From the NCBI RefSeq assembly GCF_000091305.1, contig NC_013929.1, positions 5,704,001 through 5,768,000 of the forward strand: 64,000 bases of DNA. The letters are read 5' to 3'. Shown here one piece after another: positions 34,130 through 42,323 of the stretch. Numbering within the stretch: position 1 is the stretch's first letter; each line of letters opens with the position of its first letter. This DNA is from Streptomyces scabiei 87.22. Lineage in GTDB: Bacteria > Actinomycetota > Actinomycetes > Streptomycetales > Streptomycetaceae. Made by a program: the position numbers and the translations under genes. A model generated the notes under the pieces. That model saw only the letters and a list, made by a program, of their open reading frames with translations. It ran no database searches and had not been told where the DNA came from.

Positions 34130-34141
34130 GTGACTTGTCAC
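34130..34141. promoter_or_regulatory. GTGAC-TT-GTCAC inverted repeat
   Basis: A 5+2+5 inverted repeat resembling BldD-type half-site arrangements lies in the 514 bp gene-poor gap (34021-34534) before the RsbW-like gene. Assignment to a regulator is speculative. Confidence 0.4.
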
Positions 34142-34404
34142 GGCCTGGAGTCGGAGTCCCGCTCCGGTACCTTCTGGTGGATGCGAGTGGTTCCGAGGTC
34201 GAGCCGAGCCGGTGTTGCCCCTGTGGCGGCCCCGGATCCGGCGGTGCGCGGTACCCGTGAAGTGGGCCGCAGTCTCGCGGCCCCGGTCTGTTCGACTCCC
34301 CGCGACGAGCGTCGCACAGTATGCCGTACGCGTACTCCTTCGCGCTGGAATATGCCCGAAGCGCTTGTTGGGGTGACTGTACGTCAACCATGCTGTCCTG
34401 TAAG

Positions 34405-34425
34405 GGGATCACGTTCCGTGATCCC
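34405..34425. promoter_or_regulatory. Perfect 9+3+9 palindrome upstream of the RsbW-like gene
   Basis: GGGATCACG and CGTGATCCC flank TTC, about 110 bp upstream of the RsbW-like start. It could be an operator. The rest of the 34021-34534 gap shows no convincing gene. Confidence 0.5.
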
Positions 34426-34534
34426 GGTGTCGACGGTGTCGATGACGGTGGCGTCGGCCAGGCAGCAGATGACCACGATCGTGGCCCCTGAGGGGCGTGC
34501 GGCGATGTGTCCGCCGGTTCGGATGGTGTGAGCG

Positions 34535-35128
34535 GTGCAGGTGCTTCAAGTGCAGCTGGAGATCCGGCCCGACCCCGCAGAGGTGGGTCGTGCACGGAGA
34601 TGGGCCCGTTCACGGCTCGCCGGGTCCGGGATAGGGGACGACGAGCCGCTCGCCGAGACGCTGATCCTCCTCGTCTCCGAGCTGGTCACCAACGCGGTGG
34701 TGCACACCGGCCGTCCGGCCGTGCTGCGGCTGCTGCTGTCCGGTCTGCGTGACGGCGCGGTCGGCAAGGTCCGCCTGGAGGTCGCCGACACCAGCGCGTG
34801 TCCGCCGGCCCCGCGGTGCGCCGACGGCGACGAGACGGGCGGACGCGGCCTCGCCCTCGTCGAGGTCCTCGCGGACCGCTGGGGCTGGTCCTACGAGGGT
34901 GTCGGCAAACGCATCTGGTGCGAGCTGGACCGGGTGGTGCCGGGGGTCGCCGGGGCGGTCGGCTTCTCGGGTGCGTCGGGTGCGTCGGGTGCGTCGGGTG
35001 GTGCGCCGGCGGTGGGCGGTGGCGTCCTGGCGCCGGCGGTCTATCCGGCGTGCGGTGCGGTGACCGGGGTCGCGGCGGTGACCCGGGAGAGCCGGGCGCG
35101 CGAGGGAATGGCGTACGAGGCGGTCTAG
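34535..35128 (+). CDS. RsbW-like ATP-binding protein (anti-sigma kinase/regulator)
   Basis: A 197-residue protein with a GHKL/HATPase_c_2 fold. N-box ETLILLVSELVTNAVVHTGR, and the G-box region ETGGRGLALVEVLADRWGW binds ATP. The fold matches the many Streptomyces RsbW-type serine kinases that act as anti-sigma factors. The last 55 residues (GFSGASGASGASGGAP onwards) are low complexity. GTG 34535 was chosen. Its TAG stop is inside the CTAG boundary of the second MITE-like element. Partner unknown; no CTGACG operator controls it, so it may be unrelated to the catabolic island. Confidence 0.83.
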   Translation: MQVLQVQLEIRPDPAEVGRARRWARSRLAGSGIGDDEPLAETLILLVSELVTNAVVHTGRPAVLRLLLSGLRDGAVGKVRLEVADTSACPPAPRCADGDETGGRGLALVEVLADRWGWSYEGVGKRIWCELDRVVPGVAGAVGFSGASGASGASGGAPAVGGGVLAPAVYPACGAVTGVAAVTRESRAREGMAYEAV

Positions 35129-35305
35129 GGCGTGTTGCGAAAGTCGCGCCTGCCTCGCGACGCCATGCACGCACTCTCGCCGCACCGGGCGAAAGCCCAA
35201 GTACATCCAGTACGAGGGCTTCCGCCCGGCACGCCGAGAGCACGCACCTGACGCCGCGAGGCCCGCCCTTCGGGCGAACGACGGGACTTTCGCAACACGC
35301 CCTAG
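35125..35305. repeat. MITE-like hairpin element, copy 2
   Basis: About 181 bp bounded by CTAG on both sides. Left end CTAGGGCGTGTTGCGAAAGT and right end ACTTTCGCAACACGCCCTAG are exact inverted complements. Internal blocks AAGTACATCCAGTACGAGGG and CGGCACGCCGAGAGCACGCA match copy 1 closely. Where the two copies differ near the ends (CCGCAAAG versus TGCGAAAG), each change is mirrored in the opposite arm, so the hairpin is preserved. Confidence 0.85.
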
Positions 35306-35707
35306 GCCGGGGTCGGTCGGCCACTCCTGGCTGCCTGGCCGCACACCTCTGACGCCGGGGCGGGCCCGGGTCCTCAGGGGCGCGGGAAACCGCGCGAGCA
35401 ACCACGACGCACCCGCACCCGCACCCGCACAGCACCCCCGACTCGGCACACCCATCCACTCGCCCGTCCGCTCGTCCGCTCGTCCGCCCGCCCGCCCACC
35501 CACCCACCCACCCGTCCGCCCGCCCGCGATCGTGCCCAAGGTCCTGGGTCTGGGTGCGGAGCGGGCCCGCCGAAGCCGGATGGCGGCGCGCGGTGCCGTG
35601 CTCGGGGCGGGCAGCGGCGCGCCGCCAGCCGGCTCAGGGGCCTGGAGGTCCCGGGTTCCGGGCCTCGGTCCCGGTCTCCGGGCGCGGTGCGCGGTGTGCC
35701 CACAGGG
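35306..35707. other. Gene-free low-complexity region with a REP-like copy
   Basis: Contains a REP-like copy at 35375-35430 (CAGGGGCGCGGGAAACCGCG followed by GAGCAACCACGACGC and CACCCG repeats), then short simple repeats (CGCTCGTC, CCACC). No gene is seen. Confidence 0.55.
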
Positions 35708-36640
35708 CTACAGGATGGCGATCGGTGCCACCGGCGTACCCGTGGCGCCGACGAAGGGCTCGGGCATCGCCGAGAGCAGGAACGCGTACCGCTCAGCTTG
35801 TCCACAGGCTGTGGACAACTCTTCCAGATTCCAGTTCTGCCCCTGCGGCATGCCCATCTCCACCAGGTCGAGCGCGTGCACCGGCAGCCACAGATCCTCG
35901 ATCTCGGGCGGGAAGATCTCGAACGTCAGCGTGTCGTTGGCGACGGCGGCGACATCACGCGCGTGGAACCACTCCGGAGTACGCAGGGAGAGCCCCGGTG
36001 AGGGGAACGCGTACGCGTGCTTGTCGCCGCCGAGGTAGGCCCGGATCTGCCCGGTGCGGACCAGCACGATGTCCCCCGCGCGGACCCGGGTGCCCGCCAA
36101 CTCCTCGGCGGCGTCCAGGTCTTCGGGGGTGACCGCGTGGTTGCCGGGCAGCCGGTCGTCGCCCAGGCCGAGGGCGCGCGGGACGTCCAGGAGCACCCCG
36201 CGCGAGACGATGTGCCGGGCCTTGTCGATGCCGGCGAAGGCCGCGCCGCCGTGCGGGGTGATGGTGTCCGCCGGGCGGCCGTTGTAGATCCGGCCCGAGT
36301 GCGAGACATGGGTGAGCGCGTCCCAGTGCGTCGCCGCCTGGAGCCCCATGGTCACGGCGTCGTCGCTGCAGGCGACCGTGCCCGGCCCGAAGATCTCCTG
36401 GTTGATCTGCACCATCGCGTGCAGCGGGTTCACGCGGCCCGGCATCATCCCCGTCTGCACCCCGTCCTGCTGGAGGGGCAGTGCGAGCGGCACCCGGCGC
36501 CCGGAACGGACCGAGGCGGCGGCCGCCCGGACCACCTCGTCGGTGATCAGGTTGAGAGTGCCGATCTCGTCGTCCACCCCCCAACGCCCCCAGTTGTTCA
36601 CGCGCTTGGCGATGTCGTGGAACTCCACGGGCAATGACAT
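35708..36640 (-). CDS. Cyclase-family (kynurenine formamidase-like) metal hydrolase
   Basis: A 310-residue member of the cyclase/KynB superfamily. The metal-binding signature is seen in ATHWDALTHVSHSGRIYNG (HxxDxxxH type), with VTPEDLDAAEELAGTRVRAG and DIVLVRTGQIRAYLGGD following and a C-terminal PVHALDLVEMGMPQGQNW, another conserved His/Asp block. Members hydrolyse amide or ester bonds or act as lactone-type hydrolases in aromatic and alicyclic catabolism. ATG 36640 follows GAGGG. It is divergent from the SDR gene across the O3 operator array, placing it in the island regulon. Substrate unknown. The gene contains a perfect DnaA-box pair near its 3' end. Confidence 0.87.
   Translation of the reverse strand: MSLPVEFHDIAKRVNNWGRWGVDDEIGTLNLITDEVVRAAAASVRSGRRVPLALPLQQDGVQTGMMPGRVNPLHAMVQINQEIFGPGTVACSDDAVTMGLQAATHWDALTHVSHSGRIYNGRPADTITPHGGAAFAGIDKARHIVSRGVLLDVPRALGLGDDRLPGNHAVTPEDLDAAEELAGTRVRAGDIVLVRTGQIRAYLGGDKHAYAFPSPGLSLRTPEWFHARDVAAVANDTLTFEIFPPEIEDLWLPVHALDLVEMGMPQGQNWNLEELSTACGQAERYAFLLSAMPEPFVGATGTPVAPIAIL
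35798..35818. other. Perfect inverted pair of DnaA boxes within a coding sequence
   Basis: TTGTCCACA (35798-35806) and TGTGGACAA (35810-35818) are separated by GGC. Both match the Streptomyces DnaA box exactly. They encode LSTACGQ in the cyclase protein. Whether DnaA binds here is unknown. Confidence 0.65.
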
Positions 36641-36703
36641 CGGCCCTCCCCGGGGCTTGTGTGGGTGTGTCCGGCGGGCCGTAGAATCGCCGTACGAGCA
36701 GAT

Positions 36704-36748
36704 CTGACGGCACGTCAGGTAATGGTGCGTCAGGTAACGGTCCGTCAG
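36704..36748. promoter_or_regulatory. Operator O3: palindrome plus two 15-bp-spaced half-sites
   Basis: CTGACGGCACGTCAG (36704-36718) is followed by two further CGTCAGG half-sites exactly 15 bp apart (GTCAG at 36714, 36729 and 36744), with GGTAATGG and GGTAACGG between. It lies midway between the divergent cyclase and SDR starts, 63 and 57 bp away respectively from the full palindrome. Confidence 0.85.
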
Positions 36749-36775
36749 GAACCGCGATGAGGGGAAGGGGCCGGG

Positions 36776-37687
36776 GTGGGAAACTTCTTGGCAGGCAAGG
36801 TCGTCGCCGTCACCGGAGCGGGGCGGGGGATCGGCCGGGCGGTCGCCCTCGGCGCCGCCGCCGAGGGCGCGCGGGTCGTCGTCAACGACTACGGCGTCTC
36901 CGTCGACGGCTCCGAACCCACCAGCTCCGTCGCCGAGACGGTCGTCAAGGAGATCGAGGCGGCAGGCGGCGAGGCCGTCGCCGTCGCCGACGACATCTCC
37001 ACGATGGCCGGCGGACAACGCCTCGTGGACACGGCGGTGCGGACGTACGGGCGTATCGACGGCGTCGTCTGCGTCGCCGGGATCCTGCGCGAGCGGATGC
37101 TGTTCAACATGGCCGAGGACGAGTGGGACCCGGTGATCGCCACCCATCTGAAGGGCACGTTCACGGTGTTCCGGGCCGCGTCCGCCGTCATGCGCAAGCA
37201 ACGGTCCGGCACCCTCGTCGGGTTCACGAGCGGCAACCACCAGGGGTCCGTGTCGCAGGCCAACTACAGCGCGGCCAAGGGCGGGATCATCTCCCTGGTC
37301 CGCAGCGCGGCCCTGGGCCTGCACCGGTACGGGGTGACCGCCAACGCGGTGGCGCCGGTGGCGCGTACGCGGATGTCCGCGGGTGTGCCGACGGAACTGA
37401 CCGAGATCGGTGAGCCCGAGGACGTGGCCGCGTTCGTGGTGTACCTGCTGTCGGACCGGGCCCGGGAGGAACGGATCACCGGACAGGTCTACACGGTCGC
37501 CGGGCCGAAGATCGCGGTGTGGGCACAGCCGCGGGAGCTGCGCTCGGCGTACGCGGAGCAGGGATGGACCCCCGAACGGATCGCCGAGGTGCTGCCGGGG
37601 ACGGTGGGCACGGACCCGATGCCGCTGCTGGAGCGGGTGGAGGCGATGGCCCGGGCGGCCGCTGCCGGGGAGCGGCCGAACGCCTGA
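36776..37687 (+). CDS. Short-chain dehydrogenase/reductase
   Basis: A 303-residue classical SDR. The nucleotide-binding motif VVAVTGAGRGIGRAVALGAA is at the N-terminus, and the catalytic YxxxK is in QANYSAAKGGIISLVR, with the partner Ser in GFTSGNHQGS. The family extends with a ~40-residue tail (EQGWTPERIAEVLPGTV), as in hydroxyacyl-CoA dehydrogenases of the multifunctional-enzyme type. It probably oxidises a 3-hydroxyacyl-CoA or ring alcohol. GTG 36776 lies 27 bp after the O3 array. It is followed by an acyl-CoA dehydrogenase and a zinc alcohol dehydrogenase on the same strand. Confidence 0.9.
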   Translation: MGNFLAGKVVAVTGAGRGIGRAVALGAAAEGARVVVNDYGVSVDGSEPTSSVAETVVKEIEAAGGEAVAVADDISTMAGGQRLVDTAVRTYGRIDGVVCVAGILRERMLFNMAEDEWDPVIATHLKGTFTVFRAASAVMRKQRSGTLVGFTSGNHQGSVSQANYSAAKGGIISLVRSAALGLHRYGVTANAVAPVARTRMSAGVPTELTEIGEPEDVAAFVVYLLSDRAREERITGQVYTVAGPKIAVWAQPRELRSAYAEQGWTPERIAEVLPGTVGTDPMPLLERVEAMARAAAAGERPNA

Positions 37688-37755
37688 GAGGCGCCTGAGG
37701 GGCGGGGCCCTTGGTGTTCGGCCCCTCTCACCGCAGTCGGCGAACGGGAGGTGGC

Positions 37756-38922
37756 ATGGACTTCGGGTTCAGTGACGAGGACGAGGCGTTCCGGGCGGAG
37801 GTGCGGGCCTGGCTGGCGGCGCACGCCGGAGCGGGCGAGGACCGGCGGGCCTGGGAACGGACGCTGGGCGCCGCCGGGTGGATCGGGCTCGGCTGGAGCG
37901 AGGGCGGCTTCGGGAACCGGACGGCCACGCTCGTCCAACAGGTGGTGTGGGCCGAGGAGTACGCGCGGGCCGACGCGCCCGCCCGGTCCGGGCACATCGG
38001 GGAGAAGCTGCTCGCGCCGACGCTGATCGCGTTCGGCAGCGAGGAGCAGAAGCGGCGGTTCCTGCCGCCGGTCGCGCGCGGCGAGGAACTCTGGTGCCAG
38101 GGATACAGCGAACCGGGCGCCGGATCGGATCTCGCCGGGGTGCGGACCAGGGCGGAGCGCGCGGACGACGGGGCGTACCGGATCACCGGGCAGAAGATCT
38201 GGACCTCGCTCGCCCACGAGGCCGACTGGTGCTTCGTGCTGGCCCGTACCGAGCCCGGCTCCGAGCGCCACCACGGGCTGTCGCTGCTGCTCGTGCCCAT
38301 GGACCAGCCGGGCCGGATCGAGGTGCGGCCCATCCGGCAGATGACCGGGACGAGCGAGTTCAACGAGGTGTTCTTCGACGGGGCGCACGCCCGCGCGGAA
38401 CACGTCGTCGGGGGCGAGGGGAACGGCTGGCGGGTCGCCATGGGCCTCCTCGGCTTCGAGCGCGGGGTGTCCACCCTCGCCCAGCAGATCGGCTTCGAGC
38501 GGGAGCTGGGTGATGTCGTACGGGCCGCCGTGGCGAGCGGGGCGGCGGACGATCCGGTCGTGCGTGACCGGCTGGTGCGGCAGTGGGCCGAGTTGCGGGT
38601 GATGCGGTGGAACGCCCTGCGCACGCTCGGCGGCGCGGAGGGCGGCGCGGAGCCGGGCGCGCCGAGTGTGGCCAAGCTGCTGTGGGGGCGGTGGCACCAG
38701 CGCCTCGGCGAGCTGGCGATGGAGGTGCGGGGCGCGGGGGCGGTCCTGGGGCCGCGGGACTGGTCGGCGCCGGAGCCGTACGCCCTGGACCCCTTCCAGT
38801 ACCTGTTCCTGTTCAGCCGGGCCGACACCGTCTACGGCGGTTCGGACGAGGTGCAGCGCACGATCATCGCCGAGCGGGTGCTCGGTCTGCCGAGGGAGCC
38901 GAGAGGCCGAGCTGAGGGGTGA
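37756..38922 (+). CDS. Acyl-CoA dehydrogenase, large-subunit type
   Basis: A 388-residue flavoprotein with the N-terminal FGFSDEDEAFRAEVRAWLAA, WCQGYSEPGAGSDLAGVRTR, QKIWTSLAHEADWCFVLART and the C-terminal DTVYGGSDEVQRTIIAERVL. It resembles the dehydrogenase at 31817-32947 in type and could pair with the small-type enzyme at 56927. ATG 37756 follows GGGAGG. Its TGA overlaps GTG 38919, an alternative start for the next gene. Confidence 0.88.
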   Translation: MDFGFSDEDEAFRAEVRAWLAAHAGAGEDRRAWERTLGAAGWIGLGWSEGGFGNRTATLVQQVVWAEEYARADAPARSGHIGEKLLAPTLIAFGSEEQKRRFLPPVARGEELWCQGYSEPGAGSDLAGVRTRAERADDGAYRITGQKIWTSLAHEADWCFVLARTEPGSERHHGLSLLLVPMDQPGRIEVRPIRQMTGTSEFNEVFFDGAHARAEHVVGGEGNGWRVAMGLLGFERGVSTLAQQIGFERELGDVVRAAVASGAADDPVVRDRLVRQWAELRVMRWNALRTLGGAEGGAEPGAPSVAKLLWGRWHQRLGELAMEVRGAGAVLGPRDWSAPEPYALDPFQYLFLFSRADTVYGGSDEVQRTIIAERVLGLPREPRGRAEG

Positions 38923-38927
38923 GGGCC

Positions 38928-39977
38928 ATGCGCGGAGTGGTGTTCGACGGGAAGCGGGCCGAGGTCGTCGACGATCTGGCCGTGCGGGATCCGGGGCCCG
39001 GGGAGGTGCTGGTGGCCGTCTCGGCCGCCGGGCTCTGCCACAGCGATCTGTCGGTGGTGGACGGGACGATCCCGTTCCCGGTCCCGGTGGTGCTGGGGCA
39101 CGAGGGGGCGGGGGTCGTCGAGGCGGTGGGGGCGGGCGTCCGGCACGTCCGGCCCGGGGACCACGTGGCCCTGTCCACCCTCGCCAACTGCGGGGCCTGC
39201 GCCGACTGCGACCGGGGGCGGCCCACCATGTGCCGCAGCGCGATCGGACGGCCCACCCGGCCGTTCTCGCGCGCCGGGCGCGACGTGTTCCAGTTCGCCG
39301 CGAACTCCGCCTTCGCCGAGCGGACCGTGGTCAAGGCCGTGCAGGCCGTGCGGATACCGGACGACATCCCGCTCACCTCCGCCGCGCTGATCGGCTGCGG
39401 AGTGCTGACCGGTGTCGGCGCGGTGCTCAACCGGGCCCGCGTCGACCGCGGGGACGCCGTCGTCGTCATCGGCGTCGGGGGCATCGGGCTCAACGTCGTC
39501 CAGGGCGCGCGGATCGCGGGGGCGACCCGGATCGTCGCCGTGGACGCCAACCCGGAGAAGGAGGCGGCGGCGCGGCTGTTCGGGGCCACGCACTTCCTGA
39601 CCTCCACGGCCGGCGTGCGGGACATCCTCCCCACGGGCGCGGACCACGCCTTCGAGTGCGTCGGCCGCGTGCAGCTCGTCCGCCAGGCGATCGACCTGCT
39701 GGACCGGCACGGCCAGGCCGTCCTGCTCGGCGTGCCGGCCGCGACCGCCGAGGCGTCCTTCCTCGTCTCCTCCCTCTACCTGGACAAGTCGATCCTCGGC
39801 TGCCGGTACGGCTCCTCCCGCCCGCAACGGGACATCGCGCTCTACGCCGACCTCTACCGCGAGGGTCGCCTGCTCCTGGACGAACTGGTCACGGCCACCT
39901 ACCCGGTGGAGGAGTTCGCGAAGGCGGCGCAGGACGCGGAGGAGGGGCGGGTGGCGCGGGCGGTGCTCACCTTCTAG
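38928..39977 (+). CDS. Zinc-dependent medium-chain alcohol dehydrogenase
   Basis: A 349-residue MDR enzyme of the class-III/NDMA-dependent-like branch. Catalytic zinc ligands are in AGLCHSDLSVVDG and VLGHEGAGVVEAVG; the structural zinc loop is NCGACADCDRGRPTMCRSA, with four Cys. The nucleotide-binding region is VVVIGVGGIGLNVVQGARIA, preceding the DANPEKEAAARLFGATHF block that suggests NAD preference (Asp at the ribose site). ATG 38928 has GAGGG directly upstream; GTG 38919 is the alternative. It is expected to oxidise an alcohol formed in the pathway to an aldehyde or ketone. Confidence 0.9.
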   Translation: MRGVVFDGKRAEVVDDLAVRDPGPGEVLVAVSAAGLCHSDLSVVDGTIPFPVPVVLGHEGAGVVEAVGAGVRHVRPGDHVALSTLANCGACADCDRGRPTMCRSAIGRPTRPFSRAGRDVFQFAANSAFAERTVVKAVQAVRIPDDIPLTSAALIGCGVLTGVGAVLNRARVDRGDAVVVIGVGGIGLNVVQGARIAGATRIVAVDANPEKEAAARLFGATHFLTSTAGVRDILPTGADHAFECVGRVQLVRQAIDLLDRHGQAVLLGVPAATAEASFLVSSLYLDKSILGCRYGSSRPQRDIALYADLYREGRLLLDELVTATYPVEEFAKAAQDAEEGRVARAVLTF

Positions 39978-40056
39978 GCCACGGGTTCGTGGGCCCCTGG
40001 TGGGGCAACCGTTTCGGCCGGGGAACACTCCCTACGGACGGGGAGGGGGGCCGGTG

Positions 40057-40593
40057 ATGACGCGCATGGCGGCGGCGGGGGTGACAGGGGAGGGCGCGGT
40101 CCGCGAGGGGGCCGCGCCGTCGGCGGTGTCCATGGCCGTACTGGGGGTGGAGGGCGCGCTGCTGGGCGCTGTGCTGTTCGTCCTGGGGGTCGGCGCGCTG
40201 CCGGGTCCCGGGGCCGGTACGGCGTTCGCCGTCGCCCCGCTGCTGCTCGTGCTCGTCCTGTTCGCCGCGACCGTGCTGACCGTTGCGTACGTGCTCCCGG
40301 CCGTCCTGCTCGCCCACTGGACCGCACGGCAGCTGACCGGCCGTATCGCCTGGTGGTGGATTCCGCCCGCCTGCACGCTGTGGGTGCTCCCCGCCCTGGC
40401 CGTGCCGTCGTGGCAGCTCACCGGCTTCGTCCTCTACGCGGCGGTCCTGCCCCCGGCCCTGACCACCCACCACACCGTCGTACGCGCCGAGGAGGGCCGC
40501 CCCGTCCAGCCCTGCGCGGCGATCCTCGGATGGGGGACGCTGGTCGTGCTGGGGGTGGCGGCCGTCGGCGCGATGCTGTTCGTCAGGTCCTGA
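40057..40593 (+). CDS. Small polytopic membrane protein
   Basis: A 178-residue hydrophobic protein with about four to five membrane segments (VLGVEGALLGAVLFVLGVGA; VAPLLLVLVLFAATVLTVAY; WWIPPACTLWVLPALAVPSW; FVLYAAVLPPALTTHH; GWGTLVVLGVAAVGAMLFV). No family is recognised. ATG 40057 follows a very strong GGAGGGGGG. It is 79 bp after the alcohol dehydrogenase on the same strand and overlaps the convergent flavin reductase gene by 11 bp. It might be a transporter accessory, but this is not supported by motif. Confidence 0.6.
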   Translation: MTRMAAAGVTGEGAVREGAAPSAVSMAVLGVEGALLGAVLFVLGVGALPGPGAGTAFAVAPLLLVLVLFAATVLTVAYVLPAVLLAHWTARQLTGRIAWWWIPPACTLWVLPALAVPSWQLTGFVLYAAVLPPALTTHHTVVRAEEGRPVQPCAAILGWGTLVVLGVAAVGAMLFVRS

Positions 40594-41242
40594 GCTGCCC
40601 GAAGCGTCCCCGGTGGAACAGTAGCGGCGGCGTCCCGTCGTCCGTGTCCAGCGCCTCCACCCGGCCCACCACGATCAGATGGTCGCCGCCGGTGTGCACG
40701 GCGTGGATCACGCAGTCGATCCAGGCGGCGGCGCCGGCGAGGCGAGGTGAGCCCGTGACGGGGGCCGGGGTGTGGGCGACACCGGCGAACTTGTCCGCCC
40801 CGCTGACCGCGAACCGTCGGCACAACTCGCCCTGGTCCGCGCCGAGTACGTTCACGCAGAAGACGCCCGCGCGGGCGATGCGGGGCCAGGTCGTCGACGT
40901 ACGGCCGACCATGAACGCCACCAGCGGCGGATCGAGCGAGAGGGACGAGAACGACTGGCAGGCGAAGCCCGCGGGGGGCTCGGCGAGGGCCCGGGCACCG
41001 TCTTGCGCCGACGGCCCGGGGGCCGGGGCGGTGATCACCGTGACGCCCGTCGCGAAGGCGCCCAGGACGCGGCGGAACTGCGTCTGGTCGACCGGTGCGC
41101 GCTCGTTCTCGCCCACGCAGCGCAGCTCGGGGCGCGGCAGCGCCTCGACGACCGGTTCCGGACGCGTCGTCCCGCCCCTGCTGTCCGCCGGGTCCGCCCT
41201 CAGGTAGCGGACGGCGGCGGCCGCCATTCCCGCATGTCCCAT
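40583..41242 (-). CDS. Flavin reductase-like (HsaB-type) FMN-binding protein
   Basis: A 219-residue split-barrel flavin reductase: FRRVLGAFATGVTVITAPAP, GFACQSFSSLSLDPPLVAFM, RTSTTWPRIARAGVFCVNVL, the family-typical ADKFAGV and GGDHLIVVGRVEAL. Such proteins supply reduced FMN or FAD to a two-component monooxygenase. The N-terminal ~50 residues are an extra tail. ATG 41242 was chosen over the adjacent GTG 41245 for spacing to GGGAG. Operator O4 lies 16 bp upstream. The matching oxygenase could be outside this window or the monooxygenase-like protein at 44936. Confidence 0.85.
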   Translation of the reverse strand: MGHAGMAAAAVRYLRADPADSRGGTTRPEPVVEALPRPELRCVGENERAPVDQTQFRRVLGAFATGVTVITAPAPGPSAQDGARALAEPPAGFACQSFSSLSLDPPLVAFMVGRTSTTWPRIARAGVFCVNVLGADQGELCRRFAVSGADKFAGVAHTPAPVTGSPRLAGAAAWIDCVIHAVHTGGDHLIVVGRVEALDTDDGTPPLLFHRGRFGQLRT

Positions 41243-41258
41243 CACTCCCTCATTGAAA

Positions 41259-41273
41259 CTGACGGTCCGTCAG
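41259..41273. promoter_or_regulatory. Operator O4, perfect 15 bp palindrome
   Basis: CTGACGGTCCGTCAG, with seven-base arms around one central T, is 16 bp from the flavin reductase start. Confidence 0.9.
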
Positions 41274-41374
41274 AAGTGAAGGGGGGTTGGGTAAAGTCCC
41301 GCACCGGTTCCTCGGTGGCGGTTCCTCCGGAGGTGTTCCTCCGTGGCGGTGGCGTGGCGGGGTGTGGCGGGGGC

Positions 41375-42199
41375 TCAGCGGCCCTCGTAGCGCGGCGTCC
41401 GTCGCTCCACGAAGCTCTTCACGCCCTCCCGGGCGTCGGCCGACGTCATGTTGATCTCCTGTGCGGCGGCCTCGGCGGCGAAGGCGGTGGCGCGGTCGGC
41501 GTCGAGGGAGATGTTGACCAGGTGTTTGGTCAGCGCCAGGGCGCGGGTCGGGCCTGCGGCGAGGCGTTCGGCCCACTCGCGGGCCGTCTTCTCCAGGTCC
41601 GCCGCGGGCACGACGCGGTTGACGAGACCGAGGCGTTCCGCGTCGGCGGCGGACAGGGCGTCCCCGAAGAACATCAGCTCCTTCGCCCGGTGCAGCCCGA
41701 CGAGCCGGGGCAGCAGATACGCGCCGCCCCCGTCGGGAACCAGGCCGCGCCGCACGAACACCTCGATGAAGCGGGCCTCCTCGGCCGCCAGCACCAGGTC
41801 GCAGGCGAGGGCGAGATGCGCCCCGAGGCCGGCCGCGGTGCCGTTCACCGCCGCGATCACCGGCTTCTCGCAGTCGAGGACCGCCGCGACGAGGCGCTGT
41901 GCGCCGAGCCGGATGGTGCGCGCCACGTCACCGGCCACCCGTTCCCCGCCGGCCGACGCGCCACGCAGGTCCGCCCCCGTGCAGAAGCCCCGGCCCGTCG
42001 CGGTGACGACGACCGCGCGCACGGCGGGGTCGGCGGAGGCGTCGGAGAGGAGCCGGATGAGGTGGTCGCGCTGGTCGGGAGTGAGGGCGTTCATCGCCTC
42101 GGGGCGGTTGAGAGTGATCCACGAGACGGCGTTGTCAGTGGCGTGCAGTATCAATGAGTCACGGGATTTTTCGGGATGTTCCTGGGGGGAAGCGGACAT
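41375..42199 (-). CDS. Enoyl-CoA hydratase/isomerase family protein
   Basis: A 274-residue crotonase. The core includes ITLNRPEAMNALTPDQRDHL, VVVTATGRGFCTGADLRG (oxyanion hole), and NGTAAGLGAHLALACDLVLA, followed by FIEVFVRRGLVPDGGGAYLL, which carries the catalytic Glu region and a PaaG-like pattern. The end DAREGVKSFVERRTPRYEGR is typical. It is codirectional with and downstream of the NDP-forming ligase gene. ATG 42199. Probably hydrates a pathway enoyl-CoA; ring-opening chemistry is possible in this family, but no evidence decides it. Confidence 0.87.
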   Translation of the reverse strand: MSASPQEHPEKSRDSLILHATDNAVSWITLNRPEAMNALTPDQRDHLIRLLSDASADPAVRAVVVTATGRGFCTGADLRGASAGGERVAGDVARTIRLGAQRLVAAVLDCEKPVIAAVNGTAAGLGAHLALACDLVLAAEEARFIEVFVRRGLVPDGGGAYLLPRLVGLHRAKELMFFGDALSAADAERLGLVNRVVPAADLEKTAREWAERLAAGPTRALALTKHLVNISLDADRATAFAAEAAAQEINMTSADAREGVKSFVERRTPRYEGR

Positions 42200-42323
42200 G
42201 TGGGTGCTCCTGTTCCTACGCAGAGTGGCGGCAGATGTGGGTGGCCGGACTGTCGCAGCTGTCGCGGCTGTCGTGGCTGTCCTGGCCGTTCCGGCCCGCC
42301 CGGGTGTGCTCCCGCGCCGGCGC

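Noticed and set aside
34049..34531. 160-codon plus-strand ORF upstream of the RsbW-like gene
   Set aside because: Composition is not gene-like (many Arg, Pro, Ser and Cys without pattern), no RBS, and it spans palindromic regulatory sequence.
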